64,000 nt of DNA from assembly GCA_018433835.1 (NCBI GenBank), contig JAHDQM010000017.1:36013-100012 (forward strand), in the 5' to 3' direction. The notes under the pieces were generated by a model that ran no database searches, was not told the origin of the DNA, and saw only the letters and a program-made list of their open reading frames with translations. A program made the translations under genes and the position numbers. Below are positions 37,312 to 46,302 of the stretch, piece by piece. How positions within the stretch are numbered: the stretch's first letter is position 1; the number at the start of each line of letters is the position of its first letter. Source of the stretch: Methanoculleus sp. GTDB taxonomy: Archaea > Halobacteriota > Methanomicrobia > Methanomicrobiales > Methanoculleaceae.

Positions 37312-37407
37312 ACCTCTCACCTACCCGGGTTGTATGTCTGGTGTGATATATAAATATCGCCGCCATCCTTTTCCTGCGCAACTCCGCCACGCCCGGGGAT
37401 GGCTGGG

Positions 37408-38115
37408 TTACGCCTCTCCGTGCGGATGCGGCTCCTTCCTGCACTCCACCATCTCCTCGATCAGCCCGTCCCGCAGGGTGACGATCCGGCAGAAGTACTC
37501 CTTGTGCCAGTCCTCGTGCGAGACCATCACGATCGTCTGGTCGAGGTCTTCGTTTAAGCGGGCGAAGAGGTCGAGGATGCTCCTCGAGGTCTGGCTGTCA
37601 AGGTTCGCGCAGGGCTCGTCGGCGAGCAGGATGCTCGGGTTGTTCACGAGCGCCCGTGCGATCGCCACCCGCTGCTGCTCCCCGCCCGAGAGTTCGCTCT
37701 GCCGGTGATCCATCCGGTCGCCGAGGCCGACCCGGCGGAGGATCTCGGCGCTTCGTTCGAGGTACTCGGCTTTCGATGCCCCCCGGACAAGCGACGTTAA
37801 GTAGACGTTCTCGAGCGCGGTGAGTTCCCCGATGAGCGCGTAGTCCTGGAAGACGTAGCCGAGCCGGTTCAGCCTGAAAAGGGTCCGCCGGTGGTCGGAG
37901 AGGGCGAGGACGTCGGTCCCGTCGATCATGACCCTGCCGGAGGTGGGCCGGTCGAGGAGCCCGAGGATATGGAGGAGCGTCGACTTGCCGCTGCCGCTCG
38001 CCCCCATTATCCCGACGAACTCGCCCTTAGCGACCTCGAGCGAGACACCCCCGAGAGCACGGACCTCAACCCTCCCCATGGTGTAGACCCTCGTGAGGTT
38101 CTCTGCGACGATCAT
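37408..38115 (-). CDS. ABC transporter ATP-binding protein (MacB/LolD type)
   Basis: The 235-residue ATPase has Walker A MGASGSGKSTLLHILG, signature LSGGEQQRVAIARAL, Walker B ILLADEPCANLDSQTS and H-loop VMVSHEDWHKEYF. This subtype works with FtsX/MacB-like permeases that act by mechanotransmission rather than classical transport. It follows the permease gene by 4 nt. Confidence 0.94.
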   Translation of the reverse strand: MIVAENLTRVYTMGRVEVRALGGVSLEVAKGEFVGIMGASGSGKSTLLHILGLLDRPTSGRVMIDGTDVLALSDHRRTLFRLNRLGYVFQDYALIGELTALENVYLTSLVRGASKAEYLERSAEILRRVGLGDRMDHRQSELSGGEQQRVAIARALVNNPSILLADEPCANLDSQTSRSILDLFARLNEDLDQTIVMVSHEDWHKEYFCRIVTLRDGLIEEMVECRKEPHPHGEA

Positions 38116-38119
38116 CTCA

Positions 38120-39328
38120 TCACCCCCTGATTGCGGAGAGAATATCCTCCCGGACGATCTGCCACGCCGGGATATAACCCGCCACCACCGAGACCGCGAA
38201 GAGGCTTGCGATGCTCCGGAGAATGGCCGACGCTTCCACGTCCGGGTAGACCGGGCCGCCGGGGAAGACGAGCGGGTAGGCGGTCAGGTAGGTCGTCACG
38301 CCAGCGTTCAGTCCTATCCCGACCAGTGCCCCGACGGCGGTGATGAAGAGCACCTGGAGGACGTAGGAATTGATGATGATCTGCTGGTCGATGCCGATCG
38401 CTTTTAAGATCCCGATCTGCCGCCGTCTGTTCACGGTGTTGATGAAGATCACGATGAAGACCACCACGATGGCGATGATCAGGCTGACGAGCGTCGAGAT
38501 CGCGTTGATGATGTTGAAGCTCTGGATCGCCTGGTCGACAAACCCTCCCGACTTCTCCCGGAACGTCAGGATCTCCTCCTGGATGCCGTAGGAGAGGAGT
38601 TCCGTCTTGTACTCCTCCTCCCTGCCGTTGACCGCGGTCTTCACCAGGATTATGGACGCCTGGTTATCGAGCCCGAGCACCCCGCTCATCTCGCGGCTGG
38701 TGACGAAGGCTGCTGTATCGACGCCGAAAGACTGGGTCTTGAAGATCCCCTTCACCTGGTAGGTCCTTGTTGCGCCGTTCGGGTAGGCCACCTCCACCGA
38801 ATCGCCGACCCCGACCCCCTGGAGCGAGGGGAGGCCGCCCACCTCCTCCCCCTCGCTCCCCGCGAGGGTTGCGCCCATGACGATCGCGTCGGTATCCCCG
38901 CTCGAGAGAAACTCTCCTGCGGTCATGTAATCGGCGATCCTGGTCACCGACCGCTCATCCTCAGGGGTTATGCCGTAAAGCGTGCTTGCTGCGTTGCGGC
39001 CCCGGTAGAAGTAGGTCACCCCGACGGTTATCCGGGGCGACGTGCCGACGACCCCCGGTATGCGCTCGACCTTCTTCTGGAGACCGGCCACGCCGTCGAG
39101 GTACTGGCTCCCCTCCCGGGGTTCGATGACCAGGTTTCCGAGGTCGAAGTCGATCGACTGGGTGTTGAAGGTCTCGACGACTCCGGAGATGATCGAGGGG
39201 AGGAAGACCAGGTTCACGAAGATGAGTGCGATGATCATGATGGTGAGGGCGAGCGTCCCCCTGCTCCCGCGCTCTATGGACTTCCACGCCAGAAACGCGG
39301 AGACCCTGAGGCCTGCAAACACAGGCAC
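38120..39328 (-). CDS. ABC transporter permease (FtsX/MacB-like)
   Basis: The 402-residue protein has the MacB topology: one N-terminal transmembrane helix (about 25-48), a large extracellular MacB_PCD-like domain, then three helices (about 285-305, 330-355, 370-390). ILKAIGIDQQIIINSYVLQVLFIT is the typical FtsX coupling segment. It pairs with the ATPase downstream and with the secreted protein upstream, whose stop is 1 nt before this start. Confidence 0.92.
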   Translation of the reverse strand: MPVFAGLRVSAFLAWKSIERGSRGTLALTIMIIALIFVNLVFLPSIISGVVETFNTQSIDFDLGNLVIEPREGSQYLDGVAGLQKKVERIPGVVGTSPRITVGVTYFYRGRNAASTLYGITPEDERSVTRIADYMTAGEFLSSGDTDAIVMGATLAGSEGEEVGGLPSLQGVGVGDSVEVAYPNGATRTYQVKGIFKTQSFGVDTAAFVTSREMSGVLGLDNQASIILVKTAVNGREEEYKTELLSYGIQEEILTFREKSGGFVDQAIQSFNIINAISTLVSLIIAIVVVFIVIFINTVNRRRQIGILKAIGIDQQIIINSYVLQVLFITAVGALVGIGLNAGVTTYLTAYPLVFPGGPVYPDVEASAILRSIASLFAVSVVAGYIPAWQIVREDILSAIRG

Positions 39329-39329
39329 G

Positions 39330-40607
39330 TCACTCCTCCTTTCGCCGCCGGTACCAGAAGACCGCGGCCACGATGACGACGACGATGACGGCGGACGCGG
39401 CGGCTATCGCCGGAATCGGGCTGGGCTCCGCAACGACGACCTGCAGGGCCTGCCTGACCGTGTGCTCCCCGTAGTCGTCGGTGTACCGTATGACGAGGGT
39501 GTAGTCGAACTCTCCTGCCTCGTCGGCCTGGAGGGCGAAGACGGCGGGACCGTCGTTGCCGGGTTCAATCGTCCCGAGGAACGCCTCCCTCGAACCCGGG
39601 AGAGGGAGGTCCTCGATAGTCGCCCGGACCGACTCCGCGTCCGCCGTTCCGGTGTTCTCCAGCCGGATCGTCAGGTCCACCGGGTTTCCGGCGGTGATCC
39701 GCGAGGGTTCGGTCCTGATGGAAGCGATGCCCATCTCTGCGCGGCCGACGATGGGAATGCCGATCGTCGCCACCTGCCGGAACGCCGCGAGATCGGCACC
39801 CCGGTAGTCGACGGTGACGAGGATCGGTGTAAGCCCGAGCGGTGCGCCGGTATCGGTCTCGAAGGTCAGGTTCAGGACCGACTCCTTCCCGGCCTCGAGT
39901 TTCGGGATGTAGTAGTTCTCCGCGTTCCGCGGGGTGATCGCGCCGGAGGTTGCGTTGACGTCGACGGAGATGTCGTTCGCGCTGGCCTGGCCGTCGTTGC
40001 GGAGGATGAGCGTGACGTTGAAGGGGTCGCCCGGGTCGACGGATGCCGGGACGGTCCTCTCCACCCGGAGCGCGGGAATTTTCGCCAGGGCATACGCGGA
40101 GTTGACATTCACCGGCACGGGATACCGCACGCCGGCCCCGTCCCGCACCTGGACCCAGACCTCCGGGAAGTAGATCCCTTCTTCTCCGGGAGCACGGATC
40201 CGGAAGGTGAGGGGGAAGGACTGGCCGGGGCCGATCTCGCCGATATCCTGGAAACTCCCGGTCAGGACCTCGACGTCTTTGCTCGCCAGGAGCACGCTCT
40301 CGATGTAGGCGTTCTCCTGCATCTCCGTTGAGGTGTTCGCCTCTCCGGTACCGGTGTCCAGCCGGATGTTGAGCGGTGATCCCGTGGCTCCCGTGGCAGT
40401 ACTCGTGAGCACCACCGTGATCGTCCCTTCGTCCCCGGGCATGAGGACGGCAGGGGTGACGGTGTAGTTGGAGACGATCACCGTCGGGGCGGCCGCGGAC
40501 GCTGCTGCCGGGACGAGCACCAGAATGAGAATGAGTGCGCACAGGATACACCCGATCGTTCGCCTTCCCATGCCCCTCCGGGGAGCAACCGTGGGTTTCT
40601 GGACCAT
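39330..40607 (-). CDS. Secreted membrane-anchored CARDB/COG1361-like protein
   Basis: The 425-residue protein has a signal sequence (about 16-38) and repeated Ig-like beta domains of the CARDB/NEW3 kind. Examples are VTPAVLMPGDEGTITVVLTS, PASVDPGDPFNVTLILRNDG and PSRITAGNPVDLTIRLENTG. A C-terminal helix (IPAIAAASAVIVVVIVAAVFW) with RRRKEE tail anchors it to the membrane with the Ig domains outside. It is the first gene of the ABC operon and likely the extracytoplasmic partner of the permease. The start is preceded by GGAGGG. Confidence 0.9.
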   Translation of the reverse strand: MVQKPTVAPRRGMGRRTIGCILCALILILVLVPAAASAAAPTVIVSNYTVTPAVLMPGDEGTITVVLTSTATGATGSPLNIRLDTGTGEANTSTEMQENAYIESVLLASKDVEVLTGSFQDIGEIGPGQSFPLTFRIRAPGEEGIYFPEVWVQVRDGAGVRYPVPVNVNSAYALAKIPALRVERTVPASVDPGDPFNVTLILRNDGQASANDISVDVNATSGAITPRNAENYYIPKLEAGKESVLNLTFETDTGAPLGLTPILVTVDYRGADLAAFRQVATIGIPIVGRAEMGIASIRTEPSRITAGNPVDLTIRLENTGTADAESVRATIEDLPLPGSREAFLGTIEPGNDGPAVFALQADEAGEFDYTLVIRYTDDYGEHTVRQALQVVVAEPSPIPAIAAASAVIVVVIVAAVFWYRRRKEE

Positions 40608-40655
40608 CTCTCTTCCCTCCTGGAGGGGGATCTCCGGAGCCCAGAGTCCTTGATG

Positions 40656-40667
40656 TTTATATATAAC
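40656..40667 (-). promoter_or_regulatory. TATA box of the CARDB/ABC operon
   Basis: TTTATATATAAC lies 49-60 bp upstream of the operon's first ATG, giving an expected start near 40630 just ahead of the GGAGGG ribosome site. Confidence 0.6.
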
Positions 40668-41043
40668 GGTTGTGCATGGCTGCTCTTCCGGGCAGGGTGG
40701 TGCGGCACACCGGGTATCCCGGAAAACATTTTTATGGTCTACAAAATATATTGTGTTCGGGATACGGACGGGCCGTTACGGGGTCGGTTCACCGGACGGG
40801 TGGTCGCAAACATACCTCCATTCGTGTTGCAACGCTCTATACCTCTCTATACGTCATCATAATCCGGTGCCCATAACGCCGTGCTGCTCTCCGTTCTCAC
40901 TCATCAGTCCATCACTCTTTTTTCTCCGTGCGGGAAGGATTCATGAACGTGGACCCGGGGGTACCGGAGGATAACCTTCCGGCCGTGAGCTGTCTTTATG
41001 TTCCCACGGCGGTATACCCCGTCAACGTTCTAAGGGGGAAGAG
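40668..41043. other. Intergenic region without recognised genes
   Basis: This 376-bp spacer between divergent genes contains a second AT-rich element (caaaatatattgtg near 40744) facing a short GC-rich run. No frame has a ribosome site. The region carries the promoter for the small gene at 41044. Confidence 0.5.
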
Positions 41044-41244
41044 ATGGAGACGACCCAATGGCTGGTGACGCTGACGTTCAGGGTGACGGTAAGCGGTGTC
41101 CGGTCGAAGGATGATTCGGTGGCTGCAGGCCTGGAACAACTCAAACAGGGGCTCTGCAGCGGAAAAGACGTCCCGATGGAGGCGAGTGTCAGAAAGATCA
41201 CGAACATCGTCGAGGAGGAGCCGATCTTCGGCGTGAAGTGGTGA
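41044..41244 (+). CDS. Small conserved-looking protein, unknown
   Basis: The 66-residue protein METTQWLVTLTFRVTVSG has a strand-loop-helix feel (VAAGLEQLKQGLCSGKDVP, then VRKITNIVEEEPIFGVKW). GGGGG lies 5 nt before the ATG, the coding bias matches neighbours, and it reads as a compact alpha/beta domain. No family is recognised. It is 90 nt ahead of the 2H phosphoesterase. Confidence 0.65.
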   Translation: METTQWLVTLTFRVTVSGVRSKDDSVAAGLEQLKQGLCSGKDVPMEASVRKITNIVEEEPIFGVKW

Positions 41245-41333
41245 CCGGGGCCCGGCGTGAACCGGCGGCGTCCCGGTGCGGGCCGCCGATCCCGGGGAAA
41301 ACTCTTTTCTACATCTCCCGCCTGTTCGGCCCC

Positions 41334-41996
41334 ATGTACGAACTTCCCGACACAGTTGCCATCGATGTCGTCCTCCTGCCGCCCGGGCCGATCATGGACA
41401 TGGCGATCGGTGCGAACCGGGCCCTGCTTGCCGGCAACCCGGACGGAGGGATACGCCTCGATAGAGCAAACTGCCTCCCGCATATCTCGGTCGCGATGCT
41501 CCCGGCAAAAAGCGGGGATATCCCGGAGATCAACGCGAGGGTGGACCGGATTGCCCGGCGGTGCTCCCCCATGGCCATGACCATCGACGCCGTCGCAAAA
41601 CACCGCTCAAGCACGGGAGGGACCGTCTCCGCGTTCCACATCCTCCGGGCGGAGATCCTCCAGCTCTTTCACAAGACCGTGATGAACGCCGTAAAACCGT
41701 ATCAGGCACCCCCGGCCGGACCCGCGATGTTTGCAGGGGAGGCGTCCGCGCCGTCCGTCGACTGTCTTCTGCGGTTCGGAAAGACCTCGGCGTATGAGCG
41801 TTACTCCCCGCATATCACGATCGGATTCGGCGACCTCCCGGAGATCATCCCCGGAATCGACTTTCCCTTCCGGTTCGAGGCGGCGAAGGCCGCCGTCTGC
41901 CACCTGGGGAGCCACTGCACCTGCCGGCGGGTTCTTGCCGAATTCGATCTCGGGCCCCGGACGCCCGCCGCCCGCGGCAGGGCGGCCCGCCGCTAG
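41334..41996 (+). CDS. 2'-5' RNA ligase-like 2H phosphoesterase
   Basis: The 220-residue protein has the two HxT/S-type motifs of the 2H superfamily: CLPHISVAML (about residue 48) and YSPHITIGFG (about 158). Length and spacing fit LigT-like enzymes acting on 2',3'-cyclic or 2'-5' RNA ends. The start is uncertain: ATG 41334 (MYELPDTVAIDVVLL) fits family starts, while the frame is open back to GTG 41238. Confidence 0.85.
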   Translation: MYELPDTVAIDVVLLPPGPIMDMAIGANRALLAGNPDGGIRLDRANCLPHISVAMLPAKSGDIPEINARVDRIARRCSPMAMTIDAVAKHRSSTGGTVSAFHILRAEILQLFHKTVMNAVKPYQAPPAGPAMFAGEASAPSVDCLLRFGKTSAYERYSPHITIGFGDLPEIIPGIDFPFRFEAAKAAVCHLGSHCTCRRVLAEFDLGPRTPAARGRAARR

Positions 41997-42004
41997 GCGG
42001 CGCA

Positions 42005-42397
42005 CTACAGCAGCAGCCCTTTCACGTACGGCCGTGTGCACCGGACGCACCCGGAGTAGCGGTTGAACGTCCCGGTCTCCAGAATTTCGACCACCGGGGG
42101 CTCCCGGCGCATGCGGTCTGCAAACCCCGGATCGTGCTCCGCCATCACCCGCAGAAAGACTGCGAGAGGCATGAACGGCCGGGCCTGCACCGGGACGATC
42201 CGGAAGTCCGCGAAATCCGCGTCGAGCGTCGAGCTCCGGGCGAGGTCTTCGTCGAAGTAGAGGATGACCTCCAGTTCGTGGCGTTCCTGCAGGCCCTTCA
42301 AGCGATCGAGCCCGAGTCGCGCGCCGGCTGAGAGGCCGAGCGGTCCGGGTTCCTCCGGTTCCCCGGAGGAGAAGGTCTCGTATCCTGTTTCCGTCAT
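42005..42397 (-). CDS. Hypothetical protein
   Basis: The 130-residue soluble protein has no family I recognise. It has an acidic, disordered-looking N terminus (SSGEPEEPGPLG), then an alpha/beta region (LEVILYFDEDLARSS, FRIVPVQARPFMPLAVFLRVM), and a C-terminal Cys pair in RYSGCVRCTRPYVKG that could bind metal. It converges on the 2H phosphoesterase with 8 nt between stops. Confidence 0.7.
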   Translation of the reverse strand: MTETGYETFSSGEPEEPGPLGLSAGARLGLDRLKGLQERHELEVILYFDEDLARSSTLDADFADFRIVPVQARPFMPLAVFLRVMAEHDPGFADRMRREPPVVEILETGTFNRYSGCVRCTRPYVKGLLL

Positions 42398-42556
42398 GGT
42401 ATCGCTTCTCTAGAGTGGTTTCGCGGGGAATGACTTCTTTCCTCCGGCACGCTCTGGGGGCAGCCGCTCCCGGATGACCTCCTGTCTTCCCGGTTTTGCG
42501 GGAAGAAGAAAGCCTTTTCTCCCTTCCGGCCCATCCGGTGCGATCGTGACGAGAGC

Positions 42557-43045
42557 ATGACCGCTCCCCTGCCGGCACTCTCCGGGGTCCTGGTCCGGGA
42601 GGTCCGGGCCGAGACCGTTATCGCCGCCCCGCCCGCGGTCGTCTGGCAGGTGCTGACCGACTTCGCCGCCTACCCCGACTGGAACCCGTTCATCCTGTCG
42701 ATCGAGGGGAAACCCTGGGTGGGAACACGCCTCACAGTCGAGATCCGGCCGCCGGGAAGGAAGAGCATGCGGTTTCGGCCGAAGATGCTGCGGGTCGCGA
42801 AAGACCACGAGCTCCGGTGGATCGGCCGCGTCCTGATCGCCGGGCTCTTCGACGGCGAGCACCGGTTCACCATCATTCCCGAGGGAGACGGTTCCCTGTT
42901 CGTCCAGGCCGAGGTCTTCACCGGGCTGCTGGTGCCCGTCGTCGACTTCACCGGCACCCTCAGGGCGACCCATCTCGGGTTCCTGCTCATGAACCGGGCG
43001 CTCAGGGAGCGGGCTGAGCAATTCGGCGCCGGAAGTTCTTCTTAA
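42557..43045 (+). CDS. SRPBCC-fold (START-like) protein
   Basis: The 162-residue protein shows VIAAPPAVVWQVLTDFAAYPDWNPFI, the defining N-terminal strand-helix of polyketide cyclase/SRPBCC proteins, and a long C-terminal helix (THLGFLLMNRALRERAEQF) over the ligand cavity. The ligand is unknown. Its last 60 bp and downstream flank are duplicated at 46070-46164, on the other side of the inserted island. Confidence 0.88.
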   Translation: MTAPLPALSGVLVREVRAETVIAAPPAVVWQVLTDFAAYPDWNPFILSIEGKPWVGTRLTVEIRPPGRKSMRFRPKMLRVAKDHELRWIGRVLIAGLFDGEHRFTIIPEGDGSLFVQAEVFTGLLVPVVDFTGTLRATHLGFLLMNRALRERAEQFGAGSSS

Positions 43046-43129
43046 CCGCGACATCCCCGGTATCTGCAAGAGTCCGATCACGACCCTGGAGTCCCACGGG
43101 CTGGCGGCCTCCCGGGGTGGGTGCTGCTC

Positions 43130-43207
43130 ATGGGGCTGATAATCCTCGTGGATAACACTGCTCTCACCGCTCACGGTTTCCTCATGGAACCCGGGCCCCT
43201 GTACATT
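43130..43207 (+). pseudogene. 5' fragment of the MBL gene at 46303
   Basis: In frame from 43130 it reads MGLIILVDNTALTAHGFL then MEPGPLYIF. This aligns with the start of the intact MBL gene (MRLTVLVDNATLTDRYFL, AEPGLSIYL). DNA similarity (cctcgtggataac, ctcaccg, cctc-tggaacccgggc) confirms common origin. After about 26 codons it stops matching, where the island begins. It marks the left junction of the insertion. Confidence 0.85.
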
Positions 43208-43245
43208 TTTCCGGTTGTCCGCTGCGATATCACTGAATGAGTAGT

Positions 43246-43259
43246 CACTTATTTAAGTG
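43246..43259 (+). promoter_or_regulatory. Palindrome over the TetR-gene TATA element
   Basis: CACTTATTTAAGTG has 6-bp perfect arms CACTTA/TAAGTG around TT. The centre (TTATTTAA) is the best TATA candidate for the TetR gene, 59-72 bp upstream of its likely TTG start. This is a natural site for autorepression. Confidence 0.55.
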
Positions 43260-43317
43260 GGGAGATGGAGATAGTACTGGATCTCCTGAACTATACCGGG
43301 GATGTGGAGGCAATCGT

Positions 43318-43902
43318 TTGAGCCGGCCTGTATCGGAAGAAAAACGGAAGGCGTTGATGGAGGCAGCGATCGATCTCTTCTCGACCCAGGGGTTTCATGC
43401 AACACCGACCCAGCAGATATCGGACCGTGCCGGGGTGTCGGCAGGAACCCTCTTCCGGTACTTCCGGACAAAAGAAGATCTTATCGATGCACTCTATTCC
43501 TCCATTCACCGGGCACTCGCCGATGTGGTGGACGAGGCTATTCGTCCGGGAATCCCTGTGGAAGAACAGATCAAAAATGTCAAACGGCAGGTGCTTCAGT
43601 GGATGTTTGAAAATCCGAAGCAGACCCTCTTCTTCGAACAGTTCACCTCCTCTCCGAATATCACGAAAATGGCAAAAGAGAAGATGTCTGTCCACCTCTC
43701 TGCCCTTGATGAGCTGTACCAGAGAGCTGTCTCCCGGGGAATACTGGCAGGAATCAACAGAGAGGTGTTTCTGGCAAACTTCTGGTGCCCGAACTTTATG
43801 CTCATTCACCTGCATCTCTTCGGCAGACTGCAGGGCGACGTCGAAGAGACTATTGAACAGGCGGTTGCTTCCATGTGGTCCGGAATGGCACAGAGGCAGT
43901 GA
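43318..43902 (+). CDS. TetR/AcrR-family transcriptional regulator
   Basis: The protein of about 194 residues has an N-terminal HTH (ALMEAAIDLFSTQGFHATPTQ, then ISDRAGVSAGTLFRYFRTKEDLI) and an all-helical ligand domain behind it. GGAGG lies 7 nt before TTG 43318, so this start is preferred to ATG 43237, which overlaps the promoter palindrome. Base composition is visibly lower in GC than surrounding genes. It is first in the island and probably controls the UbiA/glycosyltransferase pair or itself. Confidence 0.9.
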   Translation: MSRPVSEEKRKALMEAAIDLFSTQGFHATPTQQISDRAGVSAGTLFRYFRTKEDLIDALYSSIHRALADVVDEAIRPGIPVEEQIKNVKRQVLQWMFENPKQTLFFEQFTSSPNITKMAKEKMSVHLSALDELYQRAVSRGILAGINREVFLANFWCPNFMLIHLHLFGRLQGDVEETIEQAVASMWSGMAQRQ

Positions 43903-44054
43903 AACTGCAGGAGTCGGTATCGGGAACATGAGATCGCAATCGAGAGCGTCTTCACGGTCATCCGCCGGCATCAACAGGGTCTCCGGGATCTGACAGAGCA
44001 GGATACCCGGCGTAGTACCCGATCGTAATCGTTCACACGAGGGAGCATAGGACT

Positions 44055-44903
44055 ATGGATAAACTACAGGAATACGGGAGAATGCTCCGCACAGGAGACT
44101 GGGTCAAATTTTATCCGGTCTTTCCGCTTGCCGGGGCTTTCCTCGCCGCAGGCCTCTCATCCGGCCTCGTCGTGGTTTTTGCCCTGTTTTTCTGCGTCAC
44201 CGCATATGGATTTGTGATCAATAATCTGTATGACGCAGAGATTGACAAACGCCATGCAGGGAAGGCGAAACAGGGGAAAAATCCGTTTGCCGATGGGTTG
44301 ATATCGAAGGGAGAGGTCTTAGGCATGTGCGTGGCACTCGCAGGGATACCGCTTCTCGCCTCCCTCGCCCTCTCGGGCACGGGATTTGTCTTCGTCCTTC
44401 TCTGTCTGATTGCCCTGACGCTCTATTCGGCACCACCTATCAGGTTCAAGGACCGGTTTGCAGCAGACATCATCTGCCACGGCGTGATGTTCGGCGGACT
44501 GCCGTTTCTCGCGGGATATATCCTTGCCGGAGGCGCGGTCCCTGAATTCCTCTCCTTCCCCGTCGCATCGGCCCTTGTCTGTAGCTTACTCTGCTGTGAG
44601 GCGCTGATGGTACACGAAATCCTGGACTATCATGATGATCTGGGTACCACCTCCACCACTGTTGTCGGCATCGGCCTGAAAAACGGCGTTTTCCTCCTCG
44701 GCGCCACTGCCGTGCTCTCCGTTGCGGCGTTTGCACCGATTTCATGGTGGTTTGTGATCGATGTTGCCGCAACTGCCGTGATAGTTACCTTCCTCATCGG
44801 CTATCCGGTCTACAGCTGCCGAACGCTACTGGTTCCGGCCGCTGGAAGAGGCTACCGTACGCTCATGAACAACCGTATCCTTCGAACTCGTCGATCTCTA
44901 TGA
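44055..44903 (+). CDS. UbiA-family prenyltransferase
   Basis: The 282-residue integral membrane protein has about eight hydrophobic helices. Both Asp-rich motifs are present: NNLYDAEIDKRHAGK (first, NDxxxD type) and HEILDYHDDLGTT (second). It transfers a prenyl group to an acceptor. Relatives make archaeal ether lipids, quinones or tetrapyrrole esters, and this one is not assignable by sequence. Its stop overlaps the glycosyltransferase start by 4 bp (ATGA). Lower GC than neighbours, as for the whole island. Confidence 0.92.
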   Translation: MDKLQEYGRMLRTGDWVKFYPVFPLAGAFLAAGLSSGLVVVFALFFCVTAYGFVINNLYDAEIDKRHAGKAKQGKNPFADGLISKGEVLGMCVALAGIPLLASLALSGTGFVFVLLCLIALTLYSAPPIRFKDRFAADIICHGVMFGGLPFLAGYILAGGAVPEFLSFPVASALVCSLLCCEALMVHEILDYHDDLGTTSTTVVGIGLKNGVFLLGATAVLSVAAFAPISWWFVIDVAATAVIVTFLIGYPVYSCRTLLVPAAGRGYRTLMNNRILRTRRSL

Positions 44904-45688
44904 TATCGGTAATCATTCCCGCACTCAATGAGGAGGCGACCATTCTCGACTGCCTGGAGTCGCTTGCAGCCCAGAACATCCCGCGGGAGACCTATGAGAT
45001 CATCGTTGTCGACGGTGGATCGTCGGATCTCACCCGTGAGCGCGCTGCAACCGTTGCCGACCGGGTAATCTCCCAGAAGCGAACCGGGATCGGCGGTGCC
45101 CGCGGGGACGGGGCCGAAGCAGCGAACGGGGACATCCTTGTGTTCACGGACGCAGATACGCGTCACCCCCCTGCCTGGCTGGAGACGATACAGGAAGTAC
45201 TCACGACCGGCGGATATGACGTCTGCACGGGGCCGGTCAGGTTTTATAACCCGACTTTTTGTTCGTGCCTTATATGGGGATGGCGGCAGTACTATCTTCT
45301 GCTCCATCCGTTTGGTTTCTACTGGCTTATAGGGTCCAATTTTGCAGTAAAAAAAGATGCGTACGTCAGGGCGGGCGGTCACCGGGATATATCAATCCTG
45401 GAAGATTACGATCTCTCTGTGCGCCTCTTTGATGCTCATGCCGAATGCATCTATGATCACCGCATTGCAGTTCTCACCTCTGCGCGTCGGATGAAGGGTA
45501 CCCTCGGGTATGCGGAACTCTACCTCAGTGGATATTATCATTACTACGTCACCGGGCGTGCGGAAGGTCTCCTGAACTACCCGCATTCGGGTACCATCGC
45601 TCTTCAGCGATCTGCATTCTTCGATGACCTGAAATTAGCCCTAAAGAAGATCAACAATGCCTGGGTGAAGGTCATCGGGTATGGGTGA
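44900..45688 (+). CDS. Family 2 glycosyltransferase
   Basis: The 262-residue GT-A fold protein shows MISVIIPALNEEATILDCL, IIVVDGGSSDLTRE and FTDADTRHPPAW (DxD metal motif). An acceptor-side EDYDLSVRL matches the ED motif of inverting GT2 enzymes. It has no clear transmembrane anchor, but a hydrophobic segment CSCLIWGWRQYYLLL may contact the membrane. Coupling to UbiA suggests glycosylation of a prenylated lipid (inference). Confidence 0.92.
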   Translation: MISVIIPALNEEATILDCLESLAAQNIPRETYEIIVVDGGSSDLTRERAATVADRVISQKRTGIGGARGDGAEAANGDILVFTDADTRHPPAWLETIQEVLTTGGYDVCTGPVRFYNPTFCSCLIWGWRQYYLLLHPFGFYWLIGSNFAVKKDAYVRAGGHRDISILEDYDLSVRLFDAHAECIYDHRIAVLTSARRMKGTLGYAELYLSGYYHYYVTGRAEGLLNYPHSGTIALQRSAFFDDLKLALKKINNAWVKVIGYG

Positions 45689-46069
45689 GGAAAATTCGGT
45701 CGTTATACCGAAAGGTATTGCCTTTACCCCCGGACACCTTTTCTGAACGATCTCGGCGTTTGGGTGTGGTCGTCCGGATCATGCTCAATCCTCCGTTGCC
45801 TGCTGACAGGCTCGTGCATCCGCTCCGGCCCTCCCCTCCTCTCCTGGTCGGGGTGCCCCGGAGTCGTGTTTGTGATGCGCCGAATGCTACCCATGCAGGC
45901 CGTCTCCGACCGACACCTGCCCACTGCGATGCGGGCATCATCGGCGGGGCGTCGTGGTGGACGCGGTGCATGGGGCTGTCGCCGTATCGGTGTGGAAGGA
46001 GTAACGACGCCCCGTCGATCTCTGATTGTCGTCCCCCGATCTTTCGGACGGCTCCCGGTTCGTTTTGGC
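45689..46069. other. Right part of the island, no recognised gene
   Basis: About 380 bp between the glycosyltransferase stop and the right repeat contain only short unconvincing frames. A possible T-rich terminator (ccttttctg) lies near 45738. The sequence looks like decayed DNA; no homology to neighbouring genes is visible. Confidence 0.5.
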
Positions 46070-46164
46070 TGGGCCTTTCCGGGTGACCCTGCCCCGGGTT
46101 TCTGCTCATGAACCGGGCACTCAGGGAGCGGGTGGAGCGGCTCGTCGTCGGGAAACTATCTTAA
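46070..46164 (+). pseudogene. 3' fragment of the SRPBCC gene
   Basis: From 46096 the frame reads GFLLMNRALRERVERLVVG and stops at 46162-46164. This matches the end of the intact SRPBCC protein (GFLLMNRALRERAEQFGAG). The following spacer (aactgcgacgttcccagtatctgca) also matches 43043 onward. Upstream of 46096 the frame is shifted. This is the right-hand copy of the junction that flanks the island. Confidence 0.85.
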
Positions 46165-46302
46165 CTGCGACGTTCCCAGTATCTGCATGGACCCGATCAC
46201 GGCCAGAGCGGCGTTTCGGAGCCCCTCCCTCTCCGTCGCCCTCGGTACGGCGACGATACCAGCCGTCTTTCGGACCCGGCTCCCCCCCGGGAGGCGTTGC
46301 AG

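Noticed and set aside
40650..40974. Small plus-strand frames in the ABC operon upstream region
   Set aside because: No ribosome site, non-ATG start and no conserved-looking sequence; overlaps the TATA box.
41607..42578. 323-codon minus-strand frame near the 2H phosphoesterase
   Set aside because: It is antisense to the 2H phosphoesterase and out of frame with the 42005 gene; Arg/Gly-rich without domains.
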